Shown here: positions 8,025 to 16,987 of the stretch, one piece after another
How the letters are laid out: every line of letters begins with the position of its first letter
How positions within the stretch are numbered: position 1 is the stretch's first letter
NCBI RefSeq assembly: GCF_041751335.1
Contig: NZ_JBGSXS010000155.1
Location: 13,897 to 77,896, forward strand
DNA: 64,000 nt
Source of the DNA: Aquiflexum sp041751335
GTDB taxonomy: Bacteria; Bacteroidota; Bacteroidia; Cytophagales; Cyclobacteriaceae
Direction of reading: 5' to 3'
Program-made: the position numbers and the translations under genes
Notes under the pieces: model-generated
Databases searched by the model: none
Seen by the model: the letters and a program-made list of their open reading frames with translations, nothing else
Told to the model about the DNA's origin: nothing

Positions 8025-9416
8025 GTGGCATTAATCAAATCTATTTCAGGCATTCGTGGTACTATTGGTGGCAAACCTGGTGAAGGTCTTACTCCATTGG
8101 ACATTGTCAAATTTACCTCTGCTTATGGGTCTTGGGTGATAAATCATACTCAAAACCCTAAAGTAGTCATCGGCAGAGATGCCAGGATATCAGGCGAAAT
8201 GGTATCAAAGCTTGTCTCAGCAACGCTGCAAGGGCTTGGTATTGATGTCATAGACCTGGGTCTTAGTACAACTCCAACTGTAGAATTAGCCGTTCCGTTG
8301 GAAAAAGCTGGTGGAGGAATAATTCTGACGGCAAGTCACAACCCCGTACAATGGAATGCACTGAAACTTTTAAATGATAAAGGTGAATTTATTTCTGATC
8401 TTGAAGGGAAATCAATTCTTGAAAGTGCCGAAAATGAAGATTTTTCATTCGCTGAAGTCAGGAAATTGGGAAAGTATACCCAGATTGATGATTATATAGA
8501 TAGGCATGTGGACCATGTTTTGAGGTTGAATCTAGTTGACAAGGATGCCATTGCTGCGAGAAAATTTAAAGTGGTTATTGATTGTGTGAATTCTACAGGT
8601 GGAATAGCGCTACCAAAATTACTGAGAGCCCTTGGCGTCGAGGATATAGAGGAAATGTACTGTATACCTGATGGTAATTTCCCCCACAATCCGGAACCAC
8701 TTCCTGAAAACCTTAGAGATATTTCTGAAAAATTGAAAAAAGGTAAATATGATTTGGGGATTGTGGTAGATCCGGACGTGGATAGGCTATGCTTTATGAA
8801 TGAAGATGGCAGTCCGTTTGGAGAGGAATATACCTTGGTGGCCGTAGCGGATTATGTGCTTTCAAAAACCCCAGGCAATACAGTGTCCAACCTGAGTTCA
8901 ACCAGGGCATTGAGAGATGTGACTGAAAAAAGAGGAGGACAATACAAAGCTGCAGCTGTTGGAGAGGTCAATGTGGTCAACAAAATGAAAGAGACCAATG
9001 CCATCATCGGAGGAGAAGGAAATGGCGGGGTGATTTATCCCGAATCACACTATGGAAGGGATGCTTTGGTAGGTATCGGATTGTTTTTGACGCATTTGGC
9101 CAAATTCGGCAAGACCATTTCCAGACTGAGAGCAACCTATCCGAATTACCATATTTCTAAAAACAAAATTGAACTCACCCCTGAAATCGATGTGGACAAA
9201 GTGCTTGAAGCCATCAAGAAAAAATACAGCAAACAGCCCATCAATGATATCGATGGCGTAAAAATAGAATTCGAAAAAGAATGGGTGCATTTGAGAAAAT
9301 CCAACACCGAACCCATCATTAGGATTTATTCCGAATCAGAATCCCAGGCGACTGCTGACCATTTGGCCAACAAAATCATGTTGGATATCAGGGAAGTGGT
9401 CAAAGGGTCTAATTGA
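8025..9416 (+). CDS. glmM: Phosphoglucosamine mutase (GlmM/phosphohexomutase family)
   Basis: 463 residues with a GTG start (8025) matched by the conserved N-terminal SISGIRGTIGG. It interconverts glucosamine-6-phosphate and glucosamine-1-phosphate for peptidoglycan precursor synthesis. All four family signatures are present: TASHNP with the phosphoserine Ser104, the metal loop DPDVDR, the sugar-binding GGEGNGG and the phosphate-binding RKSNTEP. Substrate assignment to GlmM rather than a general phosphomannomutase is by the Bacteroidota usage of this family. It is followed by hairpin repeats at 9428-9495. Confidence 0.87.
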   Translation: MALIKSISGIRGTIGGKPGEGLTPLDIVKFTSAYGSWVINHTQNPKVVIGRDARISGEMVSKLVSATLQGLGIDVIDLGLSTTPTVELAVPLEKAGGGIILTASHNPVQWNALKLLNDKGEFISDLEGKSILESAENEDFSFAEVRKLGKYTQIDDYIDRHVDHVLRLNLVDKDAIAARKFKVVIDCVNSTGGIALPKLLRALGVEDIEEMYCIPDGNFPHNPEPLPENLRDISEKLKKGKYDLGIVVDPDVDRLCFMNEDGSPFGEEYTLVAVADYVLSKTPGNTVSNLSSTRALRDVTEKRGGQYKAAAVGEVNVVNKMKETNAIIGGEGNGGVIYPESHYGRDALVGIGLFLTHLAKFGKTISRLRATYPNYHISKNKIELTPEIDVDKVLEAIKKKYSKQPINDIDGVKIEFEKEWVHLRKSNTEPIIRIYSESESQATADHLANKIMLDIREVVKGSN

Positions 9417-9427
9417 TAGTGGTTAAT

Positions 9428-9495
9428 GTTAGTGAGACACAAACATTGGCTCAAGTTGATAATGGTTTGGTAGTGTTTGTGAAGACACAAACACT
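9428..9495. repeat. Two copies of the GTGRAGACAC hairpin family
   Basis: The copy at 9472-9495 is AGTGTTTGTG-AAGA-CACAAACACT, a perfect 10-bp stem with a 4-nt loop, followed by GGC. A degenerate copy (agtgagacacaaacattggc) starts near 9431, and both are followed by a similar sequence containing ttgataa. Related hairpins occur near 38050, 55173 and 55254 in this window. It may also end the glmM transcript, although no T-run follows. Confidence 0.7.
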
Positions 9496-9562
9496 GGCTG
9501 ATAAACTTGATAAAAACCTGTAAGGCTTACAAATTGAAACCCCAACCCAAATAAAATTAAAA

Positions 9563-10705
9563 ATGAGAGTTTATTTAGACAATGCAGCAACTACAGCCAT
9601 GGATGACAGGGTAGTTGAAGCAATGATTCCCTACATGAAGGAACATTATGGCAATCCCTCCTCTGTTCACAGTCATGGAAGACAGGTCAGGTCTGCCATT
9701 GAAAAAGCAAGGAAGAAAGTCGCGGAATTGCTGAATGCTTCTCCAGCTGAGATATTTTTTACATCCGGTGGTACAGAAGCAGATAATACAGCCATTGTGT
9801 GTGGTATTGAAACCCATGGGATTACTCATGCCATCACTTCACCCATTGAGCATCATGCGGTTTTGCATACTTTGGAAGAATGTGCTAAAAAGGGAAAGGT
9901 AAGTTTGAGTCTGGTAGAGGTAAACTCCCAAGGAGAAATCAACTTGGATCATTTACAGGAGTTATTGAAGCAAAATCCAAAGTCCATGGTTTCTCTCATG
10001 CATGCCAACAATGAAATTGGAAACATCAATGACTTGAATACAATGGGGAATTTGGTGAAAGAGTATGAAGGGTTTTTTCATTCGGATACAGTGCAGACTA
10101 TGGGACATTATGTACATGACCTGAAAAATCTTCCAGTAGATTCTGTGGTTGCCGGTGGGCATAAATTCCATGGGCCAAAAGGTTCAGGATTCCTGTATGT
10201 GAGAAAAGACAAAAAAATCCATCCCTTTATCTATGGAGGCGCCCAAGAGCGGAATATGCGTGGAGGAACCGAAAATGTGATAGGAATAGTGGGCATTGCC
10301 AAAGCATTGGAATTGGCTTATGAGGATATGTCGGGACATCAATCCCATATTGAGGGTCTGAAGAAGTATTTTATCGGATTATTAAAAAATGACATTCCCG
10401 GAATTGAATTTAATGGACTCTCGGAGCATTTGGATAAGAGCCTTTACACTGTATTAAATGTAAGCTTACCTCCTTCGGAAGAAAATAGGGGAATGTTACT
10501 GTTTAATCTGGACTTGCATGGTATTTCAGCTTCTGGAGGATCGGCTTGTAGCAGTGGGGCGACTGTAGGGTCTCATGTCCTAAGGGCATTGAACCATGAC
10601 TATGAGCGGGAGTCCGTCAGGTTTTCTTTTAGCAGGTTCAATACTAAGGAAGAGATTGATTTTACCGTTGAGAAGTTGAAGGAATTGTATGGGGTAGTGG
10701 TGTAG
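9563..10705 (+). CDS. Cysteine desulfurase (NifS/IscS family)
   Basis: 380 residues. A PLP enzyme that takes sulfur from L-cysteine as an enzyme persulfide for Fe-S clusters and thiolation. It has the N-terminal YLDNAATT motif, the PLP lysine Lys201 in GGHKFHGPKG and the catalytic loop Cys329 in SGGSACSSG. The loop is long and of the IscS/NifS type (group I), and histidine HHA near residue 97 is kept. No iscU or suf genes are adjacent, so whether it is IscS or NifS in role is left open. Confidence 0.93.
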   Translation: MRVYLDNAATTAMDDRVVEAMIPYMKEHYGNPSSVHSHGRQVRSAIEKARKKVAELLNASPAEIFFTSGGTEADNTAIVCGIETHGITHAITSPIEHHAVLHTLEECAKKGKVSLSLVEVNSQGEINLDHLQELLKQNPKSMVSLMHANNEIGNINDLNTMGNLVKEYEGFFHSDTVQTMGHYVHDLKNLPVDSVVAGGHKFHGPKGSGFLYVRKDKKIHPFIYGGAQERNMRGGTENVIGIVGIAKALELAYEDMSGHQSHIEGLKKYFIGLLKNDIPGIEFNGLSEHLDKSLYTVLNVSLPPSEENRGMLLFNLDLHGISASGGSACSSGATVGSHVLRALNHDYERESVRFSFSRFNTKEEIDFTVEKLKELYGVVV

Positions 10706-10776
10706 GATCTCAAAAGAGGATGTTTTAATTTTGTGATTTGATGGAACGCTGATGACGCAGATTTGGCTGATTTAAT
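10706..10776. repeat. Dispersed GATGACGCAGATT-type element
   Basis: Near 10741 the sequence ggaacgctgatgacgcagat closely matches ggaacgcggatgacgctgat near 54060. Both are followed by ggctgat. This is a dispersed non-coding element present at least twice in the window. Confidence 0.55.
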
Positions 10777-11235
10777 TCATTTAGGCTTCATTTGAGCTTC
10801 TATGATTTTGTTGAAGTAATTGTCAGCACCATCACGATAACTGTCATTTGCCCACAGATTGTCATTACATATAAATAATCTTCCAAATATTGAGTGTAAA
10901 ACAGGATCTGAATCAATCCCGAAATAATTGGTATCAACTGTTTTTAGGGACCATGAAAAATCTTCAATTCCTGATTTGTCCTCTTTTTTACCTGTACCAT
11001 CATTAAAAAAGGTGATTTTGGTTCCTAAATATGCATTCGAATCTTTTTTCATTCCTTCATTTGATTCAGGACAGCACATGATAAACTGCCATTCCCATGT
11101 GCCCAACAATTCTGTTTGAAGATGAGACAATGACCCTGAATCTTTACATTCACTAAAATCAGGAAGTTTATCCTCAATACAGGAGAAGAAGGCGGTAGTT
11201 AATATTGCCAATAAAAAATAATTTAGTTTCTTCAT
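10777..11235 (-). CDS. Lipoprotein, possibly lipocalin-like
   Basis: 152 residues with a lipoprotein signal peptide (MKKLNYFLLAILTTAFFSC, lipobox Cys19). The mature part begins with a helical turn and LLGTWEWQF, the opening pattern of Bacteroidota lipocalin-like lipoproteins. It continues as short beta strands (ITFFNDGTGKKED, FSWSLKTVDTNYFGID). The lipocalin assignment is a guess from this pattern; no substrate is suggested. It is convergent with the cysteine desulfurase. Confidence 0.7.
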   Translation of the reverse strand: MKKLNYFLLAILTTAFFSCIEDKLPDFSECKDSGSLSHLQTELLGTWEWQFIMCCPESNEGMKKDSNAYLGTKITFFNDGTGKKEDKSGIEDFSWSLKTVDTNYFGIDSDPVLHSIFGRLFICNDNLWANDSYRDGADNYFNKIIEAQMKPK

Positions 11236-11375
11236 TTTCTTTTGAATTTCAGTTTCAGGGGAAAGGTATAAAAAGAGTACGAAAAAAAAACGCTTAGTTG
11301 AAAATCACTGCAAAAAATAACTAAAGCCTTGCTTGATATCTGTTCTGGTTTTAATTTTAGGGAAACACATTTAAA

Positions 11376-12515
11376 ATGAGAAAGCTAACTTTTATATTCG
11401 GGCTGTTGGTATTATGGTCCTGTGGTAAAGATGGGGAAAAAGGTACTGGTAATGGTTCTATTGATTTTACGGTTAAGATTGATACCATGATGGTGGATTC
11501 CAAAGGAGAAATCCTGATGGCAGGTTCCAACCTGTATATGTCCGACCTAAGTAAGGATAAGAGATATCTTTACAAGTTTGATGAAAAACAATATCTGTTG
11601 GAAATGATTGACCTTGAGAATCTGGAATTGGTCCGAAAAATTCAATTTGAAAAAGATGGGCCAAATGGTTTGGGTACTTTCCTTAACTTTTTTACCTATA
11701 TATCCGAGGATGAATATGCCTTTTCAAGTTTCATGAACAGTTTGATAGTCAATGAAAAAGGTGAAAGAATTTGGGAATTTAACTTTAGAAATCAAAAATT
11801 TGAGGGGGAACAATTGAAGGAAGGTGAAGATTTATCTCCGGGCTATACTTTTACAAAAGGCAAAGACGAATTCTACACCCGGATTTCTAATCATCCCGAA
11901 CATAGTAACTTCATTGCAAAGGTTAATACCACTGACAACACGGTAAAGAGGATAGAAATCCCACAATTTGAAAAACTCAAAGACTTTCAAATTCACATGG
12001 AAATGGAAGGACGCGGTATGATGACTCTACATCCTTCTATCGATTTTCATCCATGGAATGAGGATTTAATCATCAGCAATAGTATTTTCAATGAAGTCAT
12101 CATCTACAAGTCGAAGGAGGATACGGTTATCGGAAGGAATTTTGAAAGTCAACTCACACCAAATGGCAAAACGGCCAATTTCAAAACATTGGTCAGTTCT
12201 CAAGAAGAAATGGGTGCTGAATATGGAAAAATGAATAGCCAAATTGAGTTTGGTCCATTTTTGTTTGATGAGCCAAATAATAGATATTACAGGCTGTCTC
12301 ATATTTCCAAAATGAATCCCGATGGTGAATTTGAGAATGCGGATGTGTTCCTGACCATATTTGATAATGACCTTCAAATGATAGGAGAGACAAAAATCAA
12401 TGATTATATAAAATCACCTTCAAGCTCCCATTTTGCCAAAGGTGGCGCCATTTGGCTCCATGAAAATGTGGAGGATGAGTTGGGGTTTATTAGGATAAAA
12501 ATCTTGGAGAATTGA
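11376..12515 (+). CDS. DUF4221-like lipoprotein
   Basis: 379 residues with a lipoprotein signal (MRKLTFIFGLLVLWSC, lipobox Cys16), so a membrane-anchored periplasmic or surface protein. The body is beta-rich with repeated blade-like segments (YLYKFDEKQYLLEMIDLENL, FEFNF-type strands), consistent with a beta-propeller fold. Length and pattern fit the DUF4221 family common in Cytophagales, assigned from memory. Function unknown. It stands alone, with repeat-rich DNA downstream. Confidence 0.7.
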   Translation: MRKLTFIFGLLVLWSCGKDGEKGTGNGSIDFTVKIDTMMVDSKGEILMAGSNLYMSDLSKDKRYLYKFDEKQYLLEMIDLENLELVRKIQFEKDGPNGLGTFLNFFTYISEDEYAFSSFMNSLIVNEKGERIWEFNFRNQKFEGEQLKEGEDLSPGYTFTKGKDEFYTRISNHPEHSNFIAKVNTTDNTVKRIEIPQFEKLKDFQIHMEMEGRGMMTLHPSIDFHPWNEDLIISNSIFNEVIIYKSKEDTVIGRNFESQLTPNGKTANFKTLVSSQEEMGAEYGKMNSQIEFGPFLFDEPNNRYYRLSHISKMNPDGEFENADVFLTIFDNDLQMIGETKINDYIKSPSSSHFAKGGAIWLHENVEDELGFIRIKILEN

Positions 12516-12663
12516 AGGATTCTGCTGGCACGCGCACTTTATTTTAACTGGGTTTGCTGCTCGTGAAGACAAGAGTAGGGGCAATAATTTATGAAAAAAA
12601 GGTCATGTTATTCGTCTAACTCTTCAAGAGTTTTAAAACCCTTGGAGAGTTTTGTAACTTTTT
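12516..12663. repeat. Paired short palindromes before the ABC transporter gene
   Basis: 12618-12654 reads AACTCTTCAAGAGTT joined by TTAAAA to CCCTTGGAGAGTTTTG. It is two small palindromes that are also imperfect inverted copies of each other, with the same architecture as the element at 58638-58710. It may act as a terminator for the leftward ABC gene or for the gene at 11376. A weak GTGAAGACA hairpin lies near 12560. Confidence 0.6.
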
Positions 12664-14454
12664 TCACTCCGCAAACTGCAACCGAACCAGATTGGCATAG
12701 AAGCCATCTTCCTGTACAGCCAAAGTTTCATGAGTTCCTTCCTCGACGATTTCCCCATCTTTGAGTACATAGATCCTGTCAACTTTTCGGATGGTGGCAA
12801 GTCTGTGGGCGATGATAATGGTCGTCCTATTTTTCATCAGTTCATCCAAAGCCTCCTGTACCAATGCTTCAGATTCGGCATCCAAGGAAGAAGTTGCCTC
12901 ATCCAAAATCAAAATAGCAGGGTCTTTCAAAATGGCACGCGCTATGGCCACTCTTTGCCTTTGGCCTCCTGAGAGTTTGATCCCACGTTCACCGACAGTT
13001 GTTTCCAAACCTTCCGGAAATCTGCTGATAAATTGCCATGCATTGGCTTTTTTGGCAGCTTCTATAATTTCTTCTTCTGTAGCATCAGGCTTGGCATAGG
13101 CGATGTTTTCTTTGATACTGCCCCCAAAAAGCAAAACCTCCTGCGGAACAATGCCGATATTCGAACGTAGCTGTTTCAGATTCCAATCTGATATCTTTAT
13201 TCCATCCACCAGAATAGCACCTTTTTCTACAGGGTAAAATTTAAGCAGCAACTGTATGATGGTAGATTTTCCAGCACCACTCTGTCCGGCAAGGGCCACT
13301 TTCTCTCCAGCCGGGATATGTAAATTGATATTTTTAAGCACCTCTAGTTCAGGCCTGGTTGGATAATTAAAGCCAACCTGCTCAAATTGAACATCCCCGG
13401 ACATCCGGACTTTTTGAAAGTCAGCTGTCGATATTTCCGGTTCTTCATCCAAAATCTCCAAAACCCTTTCAGAAGACCCAATAGCTTTTTGAATCTGTCC
13501 ATAAATATCTCCCAAACCGGCGATGGACCCACCGATAAAAGTTGTGTACAGGACAAAAGAAACCAAGTCTCCAACAGTCATCTCACCTGATGCGACAAGC
13601 GTTGCCCCATACCACATCACAGCTACAATACCCCCAAACAAAGCAAAAATGATAAATGAGATGAATGCCCCTCTGAATCCGGCTGCCTTTAAAGCCACAT
13701 CCACAACTCGATTTAGGCCTTTTCTGTAGCGGTTGGATTCGTATTCCTCCCCGGCAAATGATTTTACAGTCATGATGGATTGCAAGGTTTCTTCTACAAT
13801 GACATTGGCAGCAGCTAGTTCATCCTGGGCTTGTTTAGATAGTTTTCGGATAAATTTCCCAAACACCATTGCGATAATCACCAAAACTGGGAAAGTGGCC
13901 AACATAAACAATGTTAACTTTGGTGTCGTCACCATCAAAAAGACCACCCCTGCTAGTAAGGTAATAATCTGTCTGAACAATTCTGCCAAAGTCACAGAGA
14001 AGGTGTCCTGAAGCATGCTGACGTCAGCGGTGATTCTGGAAATCAATTCTCCGGTTCTTCTTTTGTCAAAGAATGTCATGGGCAGTTGTACAAGTTGACC
14101 GTACAATGAGATCCTGATATCCCGCATACTGCGCTCAGAAACCTTTGCGAACAACCACACTCTGAAAAATGAAAATATACTTTGTACCAATAATATTCCC
14201 AATAAAATATATGCAATACTATTGATGTCATTTACCAACCAAGTCTCTCCTGAAGCAGTATCAATCAGTTTCCCAGCAACGAAGGGGAATGTCAATAAGG
14301 TCAAGCTTGAAAAAAGCAGAAATGCCATCCCCAGTAAAAAATTTACTTTATAGGGTAGAACAAACCTAAAAATACCACCAAGTTTATTCAGATTTTGTTT
14401 GTTCAGCTTTCGCTTTTCGTGTTCTTCAAGAGCAGTGCCTCTCTTTTTTGCCAT
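12664..14454 (-). CDS. ABC exporter, fused membrane and ATPase domains (MsbA-like)
   Basis: 596 residues. The N-terminal half holds six predicted membrane helices (residues about 35-320) of the type I exporter fold. The C-terminal half is the ATPase with Walker A GQSGAGKST, signature LSGGQRQRVAIARA, Walker B ILILDEATSSLD and the switch histidine in IIAHRLATI. It is a half-transporter that would work as a homodimer, exporting a lipid or drug-like substrate; the substrate cannot be told from sequence. A TAGATTTG -7 box lies just upstream. Confidence 0.93.
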   Translation of the reverse strand: MAKKRGTALEEHEKRKLNKQNLNKLGGIFRFVLPYKVNFLLGMAFLLFSSLTLLTFPFVAGKLIDTASGETWLVNDINSIAYILLGILLVQSIFSFFRVWLFAKVSERSMRDIRISLYGQLVQLPMTFFDKRRTGELISRITADVSMLQDTFSVTLAELFRQIITLLAGVVFLMVTTPKLTLFMLATFPVLVIIAMVFGKFIRKLSKQAQDELAAANVIVEETLQSIMTVKSFAGEEYESNRYRKGLNRVVDVALKAAGFRGAFISFIIFALFGGIVAVMWYGATLVASGEMTVGDLVSFVLYTTFIGGSIAGLGDIYGQIQKAIGSSERVLEILDEEPEISTADFQKVRMSGDVQFEQVGFNYPTRPELEVLKNINLHIPAGEKVALAGQSGAGKSTIIQLLLKFYPVEKGAILVDGIKISDWNLKQLRSNIGIVPQEVLLFGGSIKENIAYAKPDATEEEIIEAAKKANAWQFISRFPEGLETTVGERGIKLSGGQRQRVAIARAILKDPAILILDEATSSLDAESEALVQEALDELMKNRTTIIIAHRLATIRKVDRIYVLKDGEIVEEGTHETLAVQEDGFYANLVRLQFAE

Positions 14455-14483
14455 GGAAAATATCTATTCAATTATCTAACCTG

Positions 14484-14491
14484 CAAATCTA
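14484..14491 (-). promoter_or_regulatory. Candidate -7 box for the ABC exporter gene
   Basis: Read leftward the sequence is TAGATTTG, matching TAnnTTTG, 30 bp before the ATG at 14454. A TTTG lies 24 bp further upstream (14516-14519), slightly far for a -33 element. Confidence 0.45.
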
Positions 14492-14646
14492 AACAATAAG
14501 ATGGGAGGTGGAAGACAAAGCTTCTTTTTTTGTCCGATTTGTAAAGGAAAAACATGATAGTCCTGCTATATGTTTTGGGATGGAAAGGTTGTAAGGATAA
14601 CCTTTTTAGTCAGTTAGGGAGCGCAGATCCTAGAAATCATTTGAAT

Positions 14647-14982
14647 TTATTCTTCTTTTTCAGACTTTCTATGACCTGTGATTCTTCTCAAAAATTGTTT
14701 TTCCTTTTCCCAAAAGAAGTCAAATTGTCCAAAGACAAATCCCCACATCAAAAGGATAATCTGGTAAAGGGGAAGGACAAGCAGCAGGTAAAGCACTGTT
14801 TTCCAAAACCCACCCCTTTCCATGCTTATTCCCAAAAAGTCAAAAATAGGTTTCTTGATAAAAAGAATAGTAAATCCGGTCAGAGCAAAAACAATCAAGA
14901 CCAATACCACCTGTCGGAGACTTTTCAGGTTCCATTTGGATTGGAGTTTTTGGAGGAAGGATTGATTGGATGTATTGGTCAT
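14647..14982 (-). CDS. Small membrane protein, DUF6787-like
   Basis: Start taken at the ATG at 14982 rather than a TTG at 15018, giving 111 residues. Two hydrophobic segments (about residues 25-45, VVLVLIVFALTGFTILFI, and 60-85, VLYLLLVLPLYQIILLMWGF) are followed by FGQFDFFWEKEKQFLRRI. This pattern matches small proteins often mislabelled as prolipoprotein diacylglyceryl transferase in Bacteroidota; the DUF6787 label is from memory. No catalytic motif of Lgt is present. Function unknown. Confidence 0.7.
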   Translation of the reverse strand: MTNTSNQSFLQKLQSKWNLKSLRQVVLVLIVFALTGFTILFIKKPIFDFLGISMERGGFWKTVLYLLLVLPLYQIILLMWGFVFGQFDFFWEKEKQFLRRITGHRKSEKEE

Positions 14983-15096
14983 GAGAATGAAAATATATAG
15001 GGTCACAAATATCAACAAATATTAAGTATCCATAAATATCTTCTAACCCTATGATCTATTTTTTTTGAGGAATAACCTTTAGATGAATTATGGCCA

Positions 15097-16830
15097 TCAT
15101 TTTTCCACCCTATACACCGGGTACCGGTTATGTTCCTTTTCCTTCCATGGAGAATGTTCGTAAACCCATCTTAATTGGGCAGGCCCACTTTTTGCCAACT
15201 CCTCGTCTTTGGACTTGGCTTCTTCCAGTTCTTTTTTCACCTCCGGATTTTGTTTCAGGTATTCCGAAGCCAAATCTTCAAATACATAGGCAGAATAACC
15301 TTCTTTGGCCTGTAAGATAGTGTCAAAGAAATTCCAATTGAAGAAGCTGTCCTCCGATTGAGGTTCCAATACTTCCATGATATAGCGGTTGGCTTCCTGA
15401 TTCATGGGAATCATCAGGTCACCTGCCCGAAAGTTTATCATAGCGTGGGATAGTATAATTTGAGTATTGGAATGCAGGTAGTGGCCTTCGTAAGGTCGCT
15501 GTGCGGTCTGAAAATCTGCAACATGATAGATAGTCACCGGAATAACTGTATCATTCTTGATTTCATCCATTTGTACACCATTTCTTTGAAGGTTTTCTAT
15601 GACGGTAAACCAACCCTGCGGAATGATATAAGCTTCTGGTTTTTTGATATTCAATCCTGCAGTATAGGTGTCATAGAATTTGACTTCTTTGGTAAATGGC
15701 TTGCTTCGGTCATAGTATAATCTTGGCAATCCGGAGATATCAGAAGGCTTTTGACCTGATTCATAACCCATATACTCTATCAATTTGTGCTGGTCTCTGT
15801 CCAATATAAAATTGAAACAAAATTCCTCTTGCTCCCTTTTCTCCTTCCGGTCAGCATCGGCTTTGGTCACGATTTTTGTAGCATCTTCCCGGATGATTTC
15901 CATAAAGGTCTCCATCAGGGCATAGGTGGAGGCTACCCTTTGGTCATATGGTTTCAGCATATGCGTCTCCGGCATAAAACTCAAAGTTCCAAAAAGCGCA
16001 GCATAACCGCTGCTGTACCTGCCATTGTCCTTGAACTGTGCCCATCCATCCTCAGGTTTTCCTCCCCAGGCATTGACATAGGGAGCCATGGGAAAGTCTT
16101 TGGATTTCATCCCACTGTAGAGTTTTGGATGCAGTTCCTGATCTAAATAGTTGCCCATTTCTCCTCCCAACATGTCATGACTGGTAGAAACCAATGTCAT
16201 CACATGTTGGTAGTCTGCGCCATTGCTGACATGGGTATCGATAAATAGCTGTGGCTTCAGCCACGTAAAAATCTGTTGAAATGACCTTGTATTTTTTGTG
16301 TCGGCTTTGATAAAGTCCCTGTTAAGATCAAAGTTTCTGGCATTGCCCCTAAAGCCAAATTCCTCTGGTCCATTTTGGTTGACCCTACTGAAAGAGCCTC
16401 TGTTCAGATGGCCCCCGATGTTGTAAACAGGGATTATGGCCATCGCAAGATCTTCAGGAACCTCTATTTTGTTCAAGAGAATATCCCTCAAAAACATCAT
16501 CGAAGCATCAATACCATCAGGCTCGCCTGGATGAATCCCATTGTTGATAAATAGCACCAACCGGTTTGCCTCATGCCATTTTTTAGGGTCAAATATTTCC
16601 TGTCTGTCAAATAACAGGACATGGAGTGGAAATCCACTGTCCGTCATTCCCATTTCCACCATTTTGACTTCTTTAAAATCATTGGCCAACGTTTGAAAGT
16701 ATTGGATTACTTCAGAATAGATTGGTGTCTCCTTCCCTTCCGTTTGCTCAAAAAGGGTTATATATTTTTCCTGCGCGGATACTCCTTGAAAAATGAGTAT
16801 TGCCAATACCAACAGAGAGATTATTTTCAT
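15097..16830 (-). CDS. M14-family zinc carboxypeptidase, exported
   Basis: 577 residues with a signal peptide (MKIISLLVLAILIFQGVSAQ). Zinc ligands are His100 and Glu103 in the GIHPGEPDG motif and His200 in DTHVSNG. The substrate-binding NARNFDLNRDF motif is present, and Glu288 in MPETHM is the likely catalytic glutamate. It would trim peptides in the periplasm or outside the cell. The C-terminal 250 residues form a beta-rich extension typical of Bacteroidota M14 members. It is divergent from the ATPase gene at 16988 across the palindrome at 16904-16962. Confidence 0.92.
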   Translation of the reverse strand: MKIISLLVLAILIFQGVSAQEKYITLFEQTEGKETPIYSEVIQYFQTLANDFKEVKMVEMGMTDSGFPLHVLLFDRQEIFDPKKWHEANRLVLFINNGIHPGEPDGIDASMMFLRDILLNKIEVPEDLAMAIIPVYNIGGHLNRGSFSRVNQNGPEEFGFRGNARNFDLNRDFIKADTKNTRSFQQIFTWLKPQLFIDTHVSNGADYQHVMTLVSTSHDMLGGEMGNYLDQELHPKLYSGMKSKDFPMAPYVNAWGGKPEDGWAQFKDNGRYSSGYAALFGTLSFMPETHMLKPYDQRVASTYALMETFMEIIREDATKIVTKADADRKEKREQEEFCFNFILDRDQHKLIEYMGYESGQKPSDISGLPRLYYDRSKPFTKEVKFYDTYTAGLNIKKPEAYIIPQGWFTVIENLQRNGVQMDEIKNDTVIPVTIYHVADFQTAQRPYEGHYLHSNTQIILSHAMINFRAGDLMIPMNQEANRYIMEVLEPQSEDSFFNWNFFDTILQAKEGYSAYVFEDLASEYLKQNPEVKKELEEAKSKDEELAKSGPAQLRWVYEHSPWKEKEHNRYPVYRVEK

Positions 16831-16903
16831 GCCCGAATTTGGGGAAAAAGAGCTTTAAAAACTAAAAGAGATTATACTTTCAAAATTTGTATTTCTAAAT
16901 TTG

Positions 16904-16962
16904 TTACGTACATTGCGTTACGCAAATTACGTTACGTACATTACGTAACGCAATGTACGTAA
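16904..16962. promoter_or_regulatory. Large interrupted palindrome with TTACGTACATT repeats
   Basis: Two perfect 19-bp arms, TTACGTACATTGCGTTACG (16904-16922) and its reverse complement (16944-16962), flank a 21-bp centre. The centre itself carries a direct copy of TTACGTACATT (16932-16942). The whole block is built from TTACG/CGTAA words. It sits 25 bp before the ATPase start and 73 bp before the divergent M14 start. It could be an operator for a multimeric regulator or a recognition site linked to the ATPase. Confidence 0.85.
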
Positions 16963-16987
16963 TGAGAATACAAAATCAATAAGCAAG

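Noticed and set aside
9428..9495. Short CRISPR-like repeat pair
   Set aside because: Only two unequal copies with no regular spacers; better explained as a dispersed hairpin element.
14554..15000. 148-residue rightward ORF
   Set aside because: It is antisense to the small membrane protein at 14647-14982, whose sequence has clear membrane helices and a family look. The rightward translation has no protein-like pattern.
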